Shown: positions 1-7,451 of the stretch, one piece after another
Position numbering within the stretch: position 1 is the first letter of the stretch
Layout: every line of letters begins with the position of its first letter
Source of the DNA: JABSSA01 sp039975755
GTDB lineage: Bacteria; Pseudomonadota; Alphaproteobacteria; Rhodobacterales; Rhodobacteraceae
Reading direction: 5' to 3'
NCBI GenBank assembly: GCA_039975755.1
Contig: JBDWGM010000055.1
Coordinates: 1 to 41,423 of the forward strand
DNA length: 41,423 nucleotides
Position numbers and translations under genes: made by a program
The notes under the pieces: generated by a model
Databases searched by the model: none
Seen by the model: only the letters and a program-made list of their open reading frames with translations
Told to the model about the DNA's origin: nothing

Positions 1-16
1 CTCGCCAAATTCATAG

Positions 17-45
17 AATACTTCATTATTCACAAAATACTTCAT
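17..45. promoter_or_regulatory. Direct repeat upstream of the XRE regulator gene
   Basis: The 10-mer AATACTTCAT occurs at 17-26 and again at 36-45, 19 bp apart, ending 12 bp before the regulator start at 58. Repeats in this position are typical of autoregulatory operators, but binding by the neighbouring HTH protein is an inference only. Confidence 0.35.
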
Positions 46-57
46 GGCGGCAAGCCG

Positions 58-327
58 ATGTTTTCGGTCCGTTGGCGCATGTCTTCGGAAGTTCATAAAG
101 ATCCATTGCTCAATGCGTTTAGCGCTGTTCTCCGCAAGGCGAGAACAGATGCCGGCTTATCCCAAGAAGAGCTTGCGCATCGGGCTGGAAAAAGCATCCG
201 GTACATCTCTCTGTTAGAGAGCCGTAAACATCAGCCGAGCCTGGCGACTTTGAAAAGTATCTGTGATGGCCTTGGGTTGCCAATGTCAGAGTTCGTTGCC
301 TCAGTTGAGGCGCAACTGCCAGTGTAG
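58..327 (+). CDS. XRE/Cro-family HTH transcriptional regulator (small)
   Basis: An 89-residue protein consisting almost entirely of one helix-turn-helix domain. Residues about 20-80 read as a classic Cro/C1 fold: an arginine-rich first helix, then SQEELAHRAGKS as the turn and recognition helix, then YISLLESRKHQPSLATL, the typical XRE segment after it. It probably acts as a DNA-binding repressor or activator of a nearby gene. An alternative start at 79 (MSSEV) gives 82 residues; neither has a strong ribosome site. It is followed by a broken second HTH gene, so this stretch may be the remains of a regulatory or mobile module. The target is unknown. Confidence 0.75.
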   Translation: MFSVRWRMSSEVHKDPLLNAFSAVLRKARTDAGLSQEELAHRAGKSIRYISLLESRKHQPSLATLKSICDGLGLPMSEFVASVEAQLPV

Positions 328-416
328 CGATCGGTGAATAGAGCAAATATCCCACAATGGGAAAATGCTGATTTGGGATTACGCGGCAAGAGTAATTGCT
401 CTTGAAGGTGTCTTTT

Positions 417-633
417 ATGCGCAAAACCCTGCAAACACCCGCGCCTGCCGCGTTAATGGCGTCTTTGATTGACCAGCGAAAAGCACAAGGTATGACTGCA
501 ACAGCAGCTGGCGGCTATACTTCAGCGTCCTCAATTCTACGTTGCCAAGATTGAAACTGGGGAGCGCCGCATTGATGCGTTTGAGATCGAGGAGTGGGCG
601 CAGGGTTTGATGTAACTGCGCAATTTGTCTGAT
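417..633 (+). pseudogene. Frameshifted HTH (XRE-like) regulator remnant
   Basis: From ATG 417 the first frame gives MRKTLQTPAPAALMASL then IDQRKAQGMT, the start of a small HTH protein of a type common in proteobacteria. Around 498 the homologous reading moves to the next frame, which gives LQQQLAAILQRPQFYVAKIE then TGERRIDAFEIEEWAQGLM and a stop near 616. A further shift would continue as FDVTAQFV. So at least one, probably two, indels have broken a gene of about 70 codons. Its 3' end runs directly into the remnant of an IS6 transposase on the opposite strand, which may mark where the element truncated it. Confidence 0.6.
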
Positions 634-1043
634 ACGATGACACGTGGCTGGCCATAACGCGCTATGAGGCGTTTTAGAAAGCGTTTTGCGGCCTTGGCGC
701 TACGGTGTTTCAGGACAAGAATGTCTAGTACATCGCCGTGCGCATCGACGGCGCGCCAAAGCCAGAATTTCTCGCCGTTGATCATAATGACAACTTCATC
801 GAGGTGCCATTTGTCAGCACAGCCCGGTCTTTCGCGCTTAATGCAATCCGCGAAATGACGGCCAAACCGGTTCACCCACAACCGAATAGCCTCTCAGCTG
901 ACAATCACGCCGCGTTCGGCCAACAGATCTTCAACATCAGCGGTACTCAAGGCGAAGCGGTGATACGCCCACACTGCATAGGCGATGATCTCTCGTGGGA
1001 AACGAAAACCTTTCAGGCGCGGCATATCAGACGGAATTTCCAT
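610..1043 (-). pseudogene. IS6-family transposase, truncated, internal stop
   Basis: Read on the minus strand from ATG 1043, the protein begins MEIPSDMPRLKGFRFPREII, followed by AYAVWAYHRFALSTADVEDL, the usual IS6-family N-terminus with its HTH. Codon 50 is TGA at 894-896. Past it the frame continues with LWVNRFG, the DDE core WHLDEVVI (first Asp), FWLWRAVDAHGDVLDILV and VIVSDKLRSYIKP (second Asp). The reading then leaves the family at about 612, so the catalytic Glu and C-terminus are missing. It cannot be an active transposase. It abuts the broken HTH gene. Confidence 0.8.
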
Positions 1044-1297
1044 GACAGCAATCTACGATAACCGAACAGTGCTAACAACTTGGCAATGCCGGCCAAACGC
1101 ATTTTTGAGCGGCTTCGTAATGACGCCGCTGATTGAGAGTATTTGTAAAATTGTTGATGTTCAAGAGCGACCGAGTTTAATCTAAGATTGCGTGGCTCCT
1201 TCGTGGGTTGTAAAAGCTATTGTTGGGCTGTGTGTGACCGTCCTGTACGAATGGGTTTAAAGCGATTGTCTCTCTATACAGTTAAACTTATAGTAGT
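1044..1297. other. Intergenic region before the exporter operon
   Basis: No gene is seen here. The first part is probably the degenerate outer end of the IS6 remnant. The rest should hold the promoter for the ABC/HlyD pair. Confidence 0.5.
1266..1294 (+). promoter_or_regulatory. Possible sigma70-like promoter for the ABC/HlyD operon
   Basis: TTGTCT (1266-1271) and TATAGT (1289-1294) are separated by 17 bp, resembling -35 and -10 elements. The -10 box lies only 4 bp before the GTG at 1298. If this promoter is real, translation would start at a later codon such as GTG 1325. Evidence is motif matching only. Confidence 0.3.
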
Positions 1298-2989
1298 GTG
1301 GATGGTATATCCGGGGTTTGGTGCGTGCCTGAAAAACAACTAGATCAGGGGCGTGAGATTCCACTGTCGTGGTTTACAAAGTCGCTTTGGAAATATTCTC
1401 CCCTCTACATCGAATTGGTGTTTCTAGCGGTTTGTCTGCGGCTAATCGGGTTAGTTGAACCGTTCATCTTTCAAGTGATTATTGACCGGATATTGCCTTT
1501 TCAAAGAGAGGCATCGTTGCTGGTCGTGGTGGCGATTTTTGCTGCAGTCAGCCTCTTCCAAATGGGGTTTGAAATTTTGTCGAGTTTGCTTGGAGCTCTG
1601 ACTGCCAACAAAGTTACCCGTGAGTTTGGTTCGCGTATCTTTGATCACTTGTTCAAATTGCCATTTGGGCATTTCAGGAAGTGGACCGTCGGAGAGACGA
1701 TAGCACGCGTTGGGGAAACAGACACGATCCGGAGTTTCCTAGTTGGCACATCCACGGGTGTGTTCCTGGATCTTTTATTCGTGGTTATCTACATTGGTGT
1801 TCTGTTGTCGCTATCTTTGCCTCTGACGCTAATTGTTTTGGTCGCATTGCCCCTTCAGGCGCTGATCTACTTTGCGTTTGGCCCGTTCTTGCGCCGTCGG
1901 CTGCGTGCCCAATTTGATGCCGGTGCGCGACATCAGACACAGATGGTTGAAAACATCTCTGGGGTAGCCGCAGTGAAAGCACTGAGTGCTGAGCGCAAGA
2001 TGCTGGAGCGCCTGGACAGTACGCTACATGATAGCCTGAATGCAAGCTACCGAGTGGGTCTGCTCAACATATTCAGTGACAAGCTGACATTCATCGTGGA
2101 ACGTGGTGTCACGATCTCCATTATTTTTGTGGGGGCAAATCTCGTTTTTGCGGGAGAATTGACCCTGGGCCAGCTCATTGCCTTCCACCTATTGGCAGAA
2201 AAGGTAACCGACCCCATCGCTAACTTCTCAAGCCTCTGGGAAAGTTGGCAGAATATACGGGTGTCCCGTCAGCGGTTGGGCGACATTGTGAACGTGCCCA
2301 TGGAACCATTCGGGGCACGGCCCAAACTGCCTTTGGGGATTCAGCCGAGGCTCAGCTTTGAGAATGTCACCTTTGGCTATGTTGAGGGTGTCCCCATTTT
2401 GAAGCGGTTCGATTTTAAAGCGGAACCAAACACGCTGACACTGGTTGTGGGGCCATCCGGGATTGGGAAATCCACCTTTGGTCGTCTTGCAGCGGGTATT
2501 GATGAACCCTCCGAGGGGCAGATCCGCTTGGGTGATGAGGATATTGCAAAATTTGAGCCGCACGACGTACGTTCGAAAGTTGCTTATATTCCGCAAGAGC
2601 CCTACCTGTTCTCCGGGACGCTTCGCGAAAATCTACTGATTGGTGAACAGGAAGCGTCTGAGGAGGATTTGCAAACTGCCCTGCGCGTGGCGGCGGCGGA
2701 TAGTGTTGTTGAGCGCCTGCCATTAGGACTGGATACCAATGTCGGAGAGCGGGGATCTGCCCTATCTGGCGGGCAAAGGCAGCGGATTGCCATTGCGCGT
2801 TCACTGCTCAAAAAGCCGAAGGTTTTGATACTGGATGAGCCGACCAGTGCGCTTGACGATGCTGCACAACGAACAATGGCCGAGGAGTTGGCGCGACTGA
2901 AGTCCACCACCACCGTGATTATCATCACGCACCGACCTGATGTGTTCCATGATCCTGATCGAGTCATAGATTTTGAGGCACTGACATGA
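1298..2989 (+). CDS. HlyB-like type I secretion ABC transporter lacking the C39 domain
   Basis: A 563-residue half-size ABC exporter with fused permease and ATPase. The membrane domain (about 25-320) begins where the HlyB core normally follows its C39 or C39-like domain, so the N-terminal peptidase/substrate domain is absent. The ATPase domain shows Walker A GPSGIGKST (385-393), signature LSGGQ (489-493), Walker B VLILDEP (509-515) and the switch His of ITHRP (545). It should energise export across the inner membrane with the HlyD protein whose start overlaps its stop by 4 bp; a TolC-like pore must be elsewhere. GTG 1298 is the longest start and has no clear ribosome site; GTG 1325 is possible. 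Its neighbours are acyltransferases and a Gly-rich peptide, so the cargo is probably that modified peptide. Lack of a built-in peptidase means any leader would be removed by another enzyme. Confidence 0.85.
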   Translation: MDGISGVWCVPEKQLDQGREIPLSWFTKSLWKYSPLYIELVFLAVCLRLIGLVEPFIFQVIIDRILPFQREASLLVVVAIFAAVSLFQMGFEILSSLLGALTANKVTREFGSRIFDHLFKLPFGHFRKWTVGETIARVGETDTIRSFLVGTSTGVFLDLLFVVIYIGVLLSLSLPLTLIVLVALPLQALIYFAFGPFLRRRLRAQFDAGARHQTQMVENISGVAAVKALSAERKMLERLDSTLHDSLNASYRVGLLNIFSDKLTFIVERGVTISIIFVGANLVFAGELTLGQLIAFHLLAEKVTDPIANFSSLWESWQNIRVSRQRLGDIVNVPMEPFGARPKLPLGIQPRLSFENVTFGYVEGVPILKRFDFKAEPNTLTLVVGPSGIGKSTFGRLAAGIDEPSEGQIRLGDEDIAKFEPHDVRSKVAYIPQEPYLFSGTLRENLLIGEQEASEEDLQTALRVAAADSVVERLPLGLDTNVGERGSALSGGQRQRIAIARSLLKKPKVLILDEPTSALDDAAQRTMAEELARLKSTTTVIIITHRPDVFHDPDRVIDFEALT

Positions 2990-4311
2990 CGAACTTGCCT
3001 GACCCTATGAGTATCAAGTCGCCCACACTCCATGTCACGATTTGGTTTACGATTAGCGTTTTTGCGGTGATCGTTGTAATGGCATGCATATTCAAAGTTG
3101 AGGTCGTCGCGCGGGGTGAGGGAAAGGTTGTGCCATTCAGTCGGGTTCAAGTTGTACAGCCTGAATTTGATGGGAAAATCGTTGCTATTCACACTGCAAA
3201 CGGTACGCGCGTTGAGCGAGGCGACAGGCTTGTCGAGTTTGATGTGACCGATGCAGAGGCTGAGGTAAATACGATTGTCTCCGAGATGGATCGGCTGATC
3301 ATCGAACGGGCGCGTATTGGTACCTTGGTTGATGGTATAGACAACGGTACGCTAGATAAGCAGGATGGGGCAACCGGCGTTGCCGAAGCATTTGTCATGG
3401 TCGAGCATGAAGAACAGGTCTTTTTTGCAGAGCAACAGCAACTGTTGTCGGCAGAGATTGCGGACATGCAAGCCGCATTTAACCAATTTGATGCGCGCAT
3501 CGAAGCTAACGCTAAGTCTATAGGCGTAACACAAGCCAACATTGAACGTGTAGAGGCGGCCTTGGCGATACAGAAAGAGCGGTTGGAGGTCGCGAAAGGG
3601 CTATTGGAGCGAGAGGTGACCAGTCGGGCCTCATTTCTAGACATACAAGAAGCGTTTACAATGCTTGAAAAAGAGCGTGACATCTACCTAAAAGAATTGC
3701 AGCACAAGCAGACCCAAGAGAGTGCGATTTGGGCGGAGCGCCGCAGTTTGATTGCTGGTCAACGAAGCACGCATTTGGAGCGTCGTTCGGAAATCGAAGC
3801 GCGATTGGCAACGCTTACCGAGCAGCGCAAAACTGCCGAGCGTAGGATCAGAGCGGCGACACTGCATGCACCTCTGTCAGGTACTGTAGATCAGTTTGAT
3901 ACGCACACGATCGGAGCTGTGATAAAATCCGGCGAGGATCTTTTGAAAGTTGTTCCTAACGATCAGACATTTGAGATAGAAGCTGCATTCAGTAATAGTG
4001 ATATAGGCTTCATGGAAGTGGGGCAGCAAGCAAACATTAACCTTGATGCCTATCCATCCGCGCGGTTCGGGTTCGTAAAGGGCGCGGTCACGGATGTGGC
4101 TGCGGATTCAACAGAAGTCTCAGAAGGTGTCTGGGCGTTTGCGGTGCGCATACGGCCCGATCAGAACGTGCTCGAAAGCGGAGAGCAAGAATTTCAGGTT
4201 CGGCCCGGAATGACGGCCAAGGTGGATGTTACGACTGATGAGCGAAGGCTTATTAGCTACTTTTTTGCGCCCATTGTTGAAACTGTTCAAAGCTCTCTTG
4301 GAGAAAGGTGA
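2986..4311 (+). CDS. HlyD-family membrane fusion protein (type I secretion adaptor)
   Basis: A 441-residue periplasmic adaptor that would link the upstream ABC exporter to an outer-membrane channel. It has a short cytosolic N-terminus and one membrane span at about 17-37 (TIWFTISVFAVIVVMACIF). A lipoyl-like half with GEGKVVPFSRVQVVQPEFDG follows, then a long helical hairpin of about 160-280 rich in Glu, Lys and Ala, and a second lipoyl half with LHAPLSGTVDQF (about 295-306). The C-terminal beta-barrel contains RPGMTAKVDV, typical of HlyD/PrtE proteins. Its ATG overlaps the ABC stop codon in an ATGA arrangement, so the two are translationally coupled. Length is normal for the family. Confidence 0.88.
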   Translation: MTNLPDPMSIKSPTLHVTIWFTISVFAVIVVMACIFKVEVVARGEGKVVPFSRVQVVQPEFDGKIVAIHTANGTRVERGDRLVEFDVTDAEAEVNTIVSEMDRLIIERARIGTLVDGIDNGTLDKQDGATGVAEAFVMVEHEEQVFFAEQQQLLSAEIADMQAAFNQFDARIEANAKSIGVTQANIERVEAALAIQKERLEVAKGLLEREVTSRASFLDIQEAFTMLEKERDIYLKELQHKQTQESAIWAERRSLIAGQRSTHLERRSEIEARLATLTEQRKTAERRIRAATLHAPLSGTVDQFDTHTIGAVIKSGEDLLKVVPNDQTFEIEAAFSNSDIGFMEVGQQANINLDAYPSARFGFVKGAVTDVAADSTEVSEGVWAFAVRIRPDQNVLESGEQEFQVRPGMTAKVDVTTDERRLISYFFAPIVETVQSSLGER

Positions 4312-4468
4312 TTAATAGTGTTTGATCCCACGGCTGGATGGTGTCGACCTAGTAAGGAAGGGAAAGCACCTAGGGGGCCGTCTAAGACTCTGTCTATACT
4401 TAGAAGGTAGAAGCTGCAGTTTTTATTATACCACATATGATAACTCAATTTTTCAAAATATTGAAAAT
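4312..4468. other. Convergent intergenic region with AT-rich inverted repeat
   Basis: This separates the 3' ends of the exporter operon and the DUF2927-like gene. TTTTCAA (4450-4456) and TTGAAAA (4461-4467) form a 7-bp inverted repeat with a 4-base loop just outside the minus-strand stop codon. It might act as a weak bidirectional terminator. No gene is evident. Confidence 0.3.
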
Positions 4469-5320
4469 TTAGGAACATCTTTTGTCTAGATATGGTAAGA
4501 AAACTTCTTTTAATGCAATCGCTCGCATAGACACATCGTCATAATTATCCGAAAAGAAATCTAGTACCTCTGAAAAACGCCGCTTGTCCGGCGGTAAATC
4601 GCCTAAGAGCAGCTCAAAGTACATTAAGTCTATCATGCACAGTCCTCTCGGATTTCGCTCATACCAATTTTCGCTATCTATACCGCTTGCATCTTCTCCC
4701 AGAATAGAAACTATGCTATCTGTTACCACATCGCCACCTCCTAGGAGACTATGAGATATTTCCTCGAGCGCGACATAAAGAGCGTCTTCGTTATCGCCGT
4801 TCAGTGTTTCCGTACTGACGAAAATATAAGTCAAGTTGCTTGGATATGCTTCTGTTAAGGACATACCTTTGAGCGGTCCAAACTGGTAGTAACTCTCCGC
4901 TACACGCTTATCAAAAATTTTTGATAAATACTCTTTTTGCGAACTTTCGTTGCCCTCATTACTTAGAACAATGAATATTTTTGAACTATGCTGATCACAT
5001 CCAATAATATCGCTTACCTTAAAAACTCTGAAGTTATGATTGAGATTTTCTGAAATCAAATTTAGAAAACTTTCAATCTCATGCGATAGTTTTTCACTAT
5101 CCTTATGAATTAAGCAAACTCGCTCAATGCCATTCCATTTTCTAATGGGGTCATGGTATCGGGCCTCAGACATCGGCTGAAATGCTTCGGTGAAAGTTTC
5201 TATGGCTATTGCGCGTATATTACTTTCAAGGTGGAGATGCTGATAGTAAATCAAAGGCAAACCTATAACCACGAAGAAAATGGTTGCAATTGATAACATT
5301 ATCTGGCTTGCCTTTGACAT
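4469..5320 (-). CDS. Membrane-anchored DUF2927-like protein of unknown function
   Basis: A 283-residue protein with one N-terminal hydrophobic segment (about 7-26) and a soluble remainder that probably faces the periplasm. The body resembles DUF2927 proteins in layout: an early IRKWNGIERVCLI strand, a middle segment, and a late EEISHSLL followed by DSIVSILGED and IDLMYFELLLGDL. In that family the corresponding piece is an EE(x)TQxLG motif followed by a D-x-x-x-L-x-x-LY element. The match is by eye and remote. The gene is noticeably more AT-rich than its neighbours, suggesting separate acquisition. It lies 76 bp downstream of the Gly-rich peptide gene on the same strand, so it may be co-transcribed and serve as an immunity, maturation or anchoring factor. 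That role is a guess. Confidence 0.6.
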   Translation of the reverse strand: MSKASQIMLSIATIFFVVIGLPLIYYQHLHLESNIRAIAIETFTEAFQPMSEARYHDPIRKWNGIERVCLIHKDSEKLSHEIESFLNLISENLNHNFRVFKVSDIIGCDQHSSKIFIVLSNEGNESSQKEYLSKIFDKRVAESYYQFGPLKGMSLTEAYPSNLTYIFVSTETLNGDNEDALYVALEEISHSLLGGGDVVTDSIVSILGEDASGIDSENWYERNPRGLCMIDLMYFELLLGDLPPDKRRFSEVLDFFSDNYDDVSMRAIALKEVFLPYLDKRCS

Positions 5321-5396
5321 TCTCTCATCTTTTAAGATTATTTGCAGTTATTAAAAAGCTACAACATTGCGTACTTGTATCGCATTTTTCTATCTA

Positions 5397-5705
5397 TCAC
5401 CTTTCATAAGTATGATTGCTTCCTCCAATTGCGTCGTATCTACCTTCATGGCAACCTGTGCAACCTCCTTTAGACAGACCGAGAACATTGTTACCACGCA
5501 AACCGATGTTTCCAGCGGCGTGTGTGCGAACATCGATCGTACGCCATCCCGAAACATCGCTATTTGCCGTTGCCGAGTTGTCTCGGTCCATTTTGTTGGT
5601 TATCGCGTTGTTACCGCCGCCGCCTCCACCGCCGCCTCCACCGCCGCCGCCGAAGCTGACGGAGCCGAAGAGATCGTCGGAGCGGATATCATCTTTGTTA
5701 AACAT
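5397..5705 (-). CDS. Candidate exported peptide precursor with 13-Gly tract
   Basis: A 102-residue protein. I chose ATG 5705 because AGAGGAA lies 6-7 bases before it; an upstream ATG at 5723 has no such site. Residues 1-18 are a charged head (MFNKDDIRSDDLFGSVSF), 19-31 are thirteen consecutive glycines, and 32-102 are hydrophilic and rich in Asn, Gly and Arg, with SKGGCTGCHEGR at 78-89. It has only three lysines (4, 38, 79), one Trp (54) and one CxxC pair (82, 85), and no Sec signal or membrane span. The small size, the location among two HlyC-like acyltransferases, a JmjC-type oxygenase, a zinc peptidase and an ABC/HlyD exporter all suggest a modified secreted peptide, with Lys38 or Lys79 as acylation candidates. 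The Gly run could separate leader and core. Function is inferred from context. I know of no characterised homologue. Confidence 0.65.
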   Translation of the reverse strand: MFNKDDIRSDDLFGSVSFGGGGGGGGGGGGGNNAITNKMDRDNSATANSDVSGWRTIDVRTHAAGNIGLRGNNVLGLSKGGCTGCHEGRYDAIGGSNHTYER

Positions 5706-5763
5706 ATTGTGTTCCTCTAACACATTGATGGCCTTTCATGTTAGTTGCCACCTGTTGCTGTTT

Positions 5764-5823
5764 GCCGAGTACCTCACTCGGCGTCTCAATCGAGTGGCGG
5801 GTTGGTCTAGAACCCGCCGCTCG
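5764..5823. promoter_or_regulatory. Two adjacent hairpins between the oxygenase and precursor genes
   Basis: GCCGAGT/ACTCGGC (5764-5782) forms a 7-bp stem with a 5-base loop. Positions 5791-5823 form a 13-bp stem (one G-U pair) around a 7-base loop, with arms beginning CGAGTGGCGGGTT. Neither is followed by a convincing T-run on either strand. On the minus-strand transcript they sit in the 169-bp gap between the oxygenase stop and the precursor start. They may act as a partial terminator, or as a processing or stabilising element that sets precursor mRNA levels apart from enzyme mRNA. Confidence 0.5.
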
Positions 5824-5874
5824 CCTTGCATTTTCCCACTTCGTTTAAGGCGGAAACTGCAATCGCTTTTGACG

Positions 5875-6996
5875 TCAATAACGCCAAAAGTAACTCACGC
5901 TCATATTGGGGCTGTCCAGGGCGTAGACTTGATGAAACCAACCGGCGGGTTGCACAATCATCTCACCGGGCTTTAACGTCACTGACAGACATTTGGCAGC
6001 TTGCGCGTTTGGATATATGTCGTAGTTGGGTTGTTCTGGCTTAAACCAGCACGGCTGGTAGTTATTGTAGGCTTTGTGTGGGTGGAGGAGTTCAGCCTGA
6101 TCGGCCGAATACAGGTCCAACCGCTTCCGCCCGATGACCTGTAACAAAAATCCGCAATATGGATCCCGATGCAAGCTGGAGGTCGGAATGTGAGTGGGAA
6201 CAGCACCCAGCCATAGCTGCGGTGGGATGAAGTCTTCGCGGTCGAAAAACAGTGGCCCAAAGTCCGCCCACATTTCTTCAGGCAGTGCGCCACCTTCAGT
6301 ATAGGGCTTCACAAAATCAGATTCAGTTCCTGACTTTGGGTTCGCTATGAACGCTTCCAGCTCTTGCACAAACTCTCGCATCGTTTGCTTCGATGATGCT
6401 GACTGCACACGTGTGATCGCATTGCCGTATCGGTCGGACAGTTTTTTAAGTGACCAATCTTTGCAGGGCGGTACCGGCTCCATACCGGTAATGATGACCG
6501 GACGGCTGGCTTCTATGACCTCCAAAATGTCCATTTGCGTTGGTTGGTGAAGGCGCTCAATCGAAGTCAGATTGCGATAACCTAACTGGCGGTGCTGTTC
6601 TGCGACCAGTCTAAACCGCTCCAGCGCGAAGTTACTTGGTCGCAGACATGATCGACCCAGATGGTTCGCAAAGTCCAAATTACCCGAGAATTCGATAGTT
6701 CCGATGATGCTGGGATCGCGAAAGTCCAGATACTCGAACTCTGCAAAAATGCGCTGAATCGTGCCCAGCGGAATCTGTACCACAGTATCAGGGTTCTGGG
6801 TGGTTGCGCCTCGCTCAATACGAAGCGTCTCTCCAAAATGAAAGACGACGGTTTGGTCTGGCCGTTCGGGTATTTCCAACAGAACAGTTCCGGAAACACC
6901 TTCTGGGTTCTCGAAGCCTTGCACAATCAAATCTAGAAATCCGTCAAGGGCTGCTGCTTCGGATGCAAATTCTGAAGTTGGATAACTAACGTTCAT
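5875..6996 (-). CDS. SCP2-like / JmjC-type cupin oxygenase fusion
   Basis: A 373-residue protein. The N-terminal part (about 10-120) resembles an SCP2/sterol-carrier lipid-binding domain, with VVFHFGETLRIERG, NPDTVVQIPLGTIQRIF and GTIEFSGNLDFANHL. The C-terminal part (about 155-373) reads as a cupin-8/JmjC-type Fe(II)/2-oxoglutarate oxygenase: HRD at 276-278 is the HxD metal pair, His355 in GWFHQV is the distal ligand, and LKPGEMIVQPAGWFH is the usual last-strand signature. Enzymes of this class hydroxylate amino-acid side chains or small molecules. Its ATG overlaps the stop of the upstream HlyC-like gene by 4 bp, so it is coupled to the acyltransferases. It probably hydroxylates the Gly-rich peptide or the acyl chain put on it; the fused lipid-binding domain favours the latter slightly. 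Both ideas are inference. Confidence 0.75.
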   Translation of the reverse strand: MNVSYPTSEFASEAAALDGFLDLIVQGFENPEGVSGTVLLEIPERPDQTVVFHFGETLRIERGATTQNPDTVVQIPLGTIQRIFAEFEYLDFRDPSIIGTIEFSGNLDFANHLGRSCLRPSNFALERFRLVAEQHRQLGYRNLTSIERLHQPTQMDILEVIEASRPVIITGMEPVPPCKDWSLKKLSDRYGNAITRVQSASSKQTMREFVQELEAFIANPKSGTESDFVKPYTEGGALPEEMWADFGPLFFDREDFIPPQLWLGAVPTHIPTSSLHRDPYCGFLLQVIGRKRLDLYSADQAELLHPHKAYNNYQPCWFKPEQPNYDIYPNAQAAKCLSVTLKPGEMIVQPAGWFHQVYALDSPNMSVSYFWRY

Positions 6997-7451
6997 GCAA
7001 CTTCCCCTTTGCTTTTCTCAAACTGGCGAAGGTTAACACCAGTCCAGCGGTTTATCCTGCGTACTGAACCGTCAGCGTTGCGACGCAGACTTGTTGCCAC
7101 TTCATCTGGGAAGATCTCATGGGTCATTTCATGAAGCACTTCTTTGATGTTGTCGTAGGGGGTTATCCAGTCATTGAAGAACAGCCGGTTGCCGCAGTTC
7201 CATTCTTCATGAAGTAATGCGCGCCCGGTTTGATGCACCTCTCGTTCAACCGTCTCGCTAAGCCAAGCCCACGTAACCATGGCTGTTGGCACATAGTCTT
7301 TGGTCAAATAGAACCGGACTTGGTTTTTCCATAGCGCCGGTAAGATTTCTGTCCGAAAGTAGTCGCCGAGCCTGTGTTGCTTATGGTATTCGGACTTCGC
7401 AAGAAGCTCTACGGCGTACCCGGCACAGGCGTAGTCATCAAGCTTCACCAT
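6993..7451 (-). CDS. HlyC/RtxC-like toxin-activating lysine acyltransferase
   Basis: A 152-residue protein from ATG 7451, chosen because GGGAG lies 8 bases before it; ATG 7469 would add six residues. It matches the HlyC family along its length: SEYHKQH (catalytic His23), ILPALWKNQVRFYL, YVPTAMVTWAWLSETVEREV, HEEWNCGNRLFFNDWITPYD with Asp94 at the position of the HlyC catalytic Asp, and HEIFPDEVATSLRR. HlyC moves a fatty acyl group from acyl carrier protein to internal lysines of an RTX protoxin. Here no RTX toxin gene is present; the nearest candidate substrate is the 102-residue Gly-rich protein. It overlaps the second HlyC-like gene by 7 bp and the oxygenase gene by 4 bp. The family call is strong and the substrate is inferred. 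Confidence 0.85.
   Translation of the reverse strand: MVKLDDYACAGYAVELLAKSEYHKQHRLGDYFRTEILPALWKNQVRFYLTKDYVPTAMVTWAWLSETVEREVHQTGRALLHEEWNCGNRLFFNDWITPYDNIKEVLHEMTHEIFPDEVATSLRRNADGSVRRINRWTGVNLRQFEKSKGEVA

Noticed and set aside
58..633. A toxin-antitoxin module formed by the two HTH genes
   Set aside because: Neither product looks like a toxin and the second is frameshifted; no partner gene is adjacent.
2602..3192. A 196-codon minus-strand frame across the ABC/HlyD junction
   Set aside because: It is Ser/Arg-rich without domain features and lies fully over two well-recognised genes on the other strand.
5416..5976. A 186-codon plus-strand frame with a poly-Pro run over the precursor gene
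   Set aside because: It is the complement of the Gly tract and overlaps both the precursor and the oxygenase gene. The minus-strand precursor has the ribosome site and the operon context.
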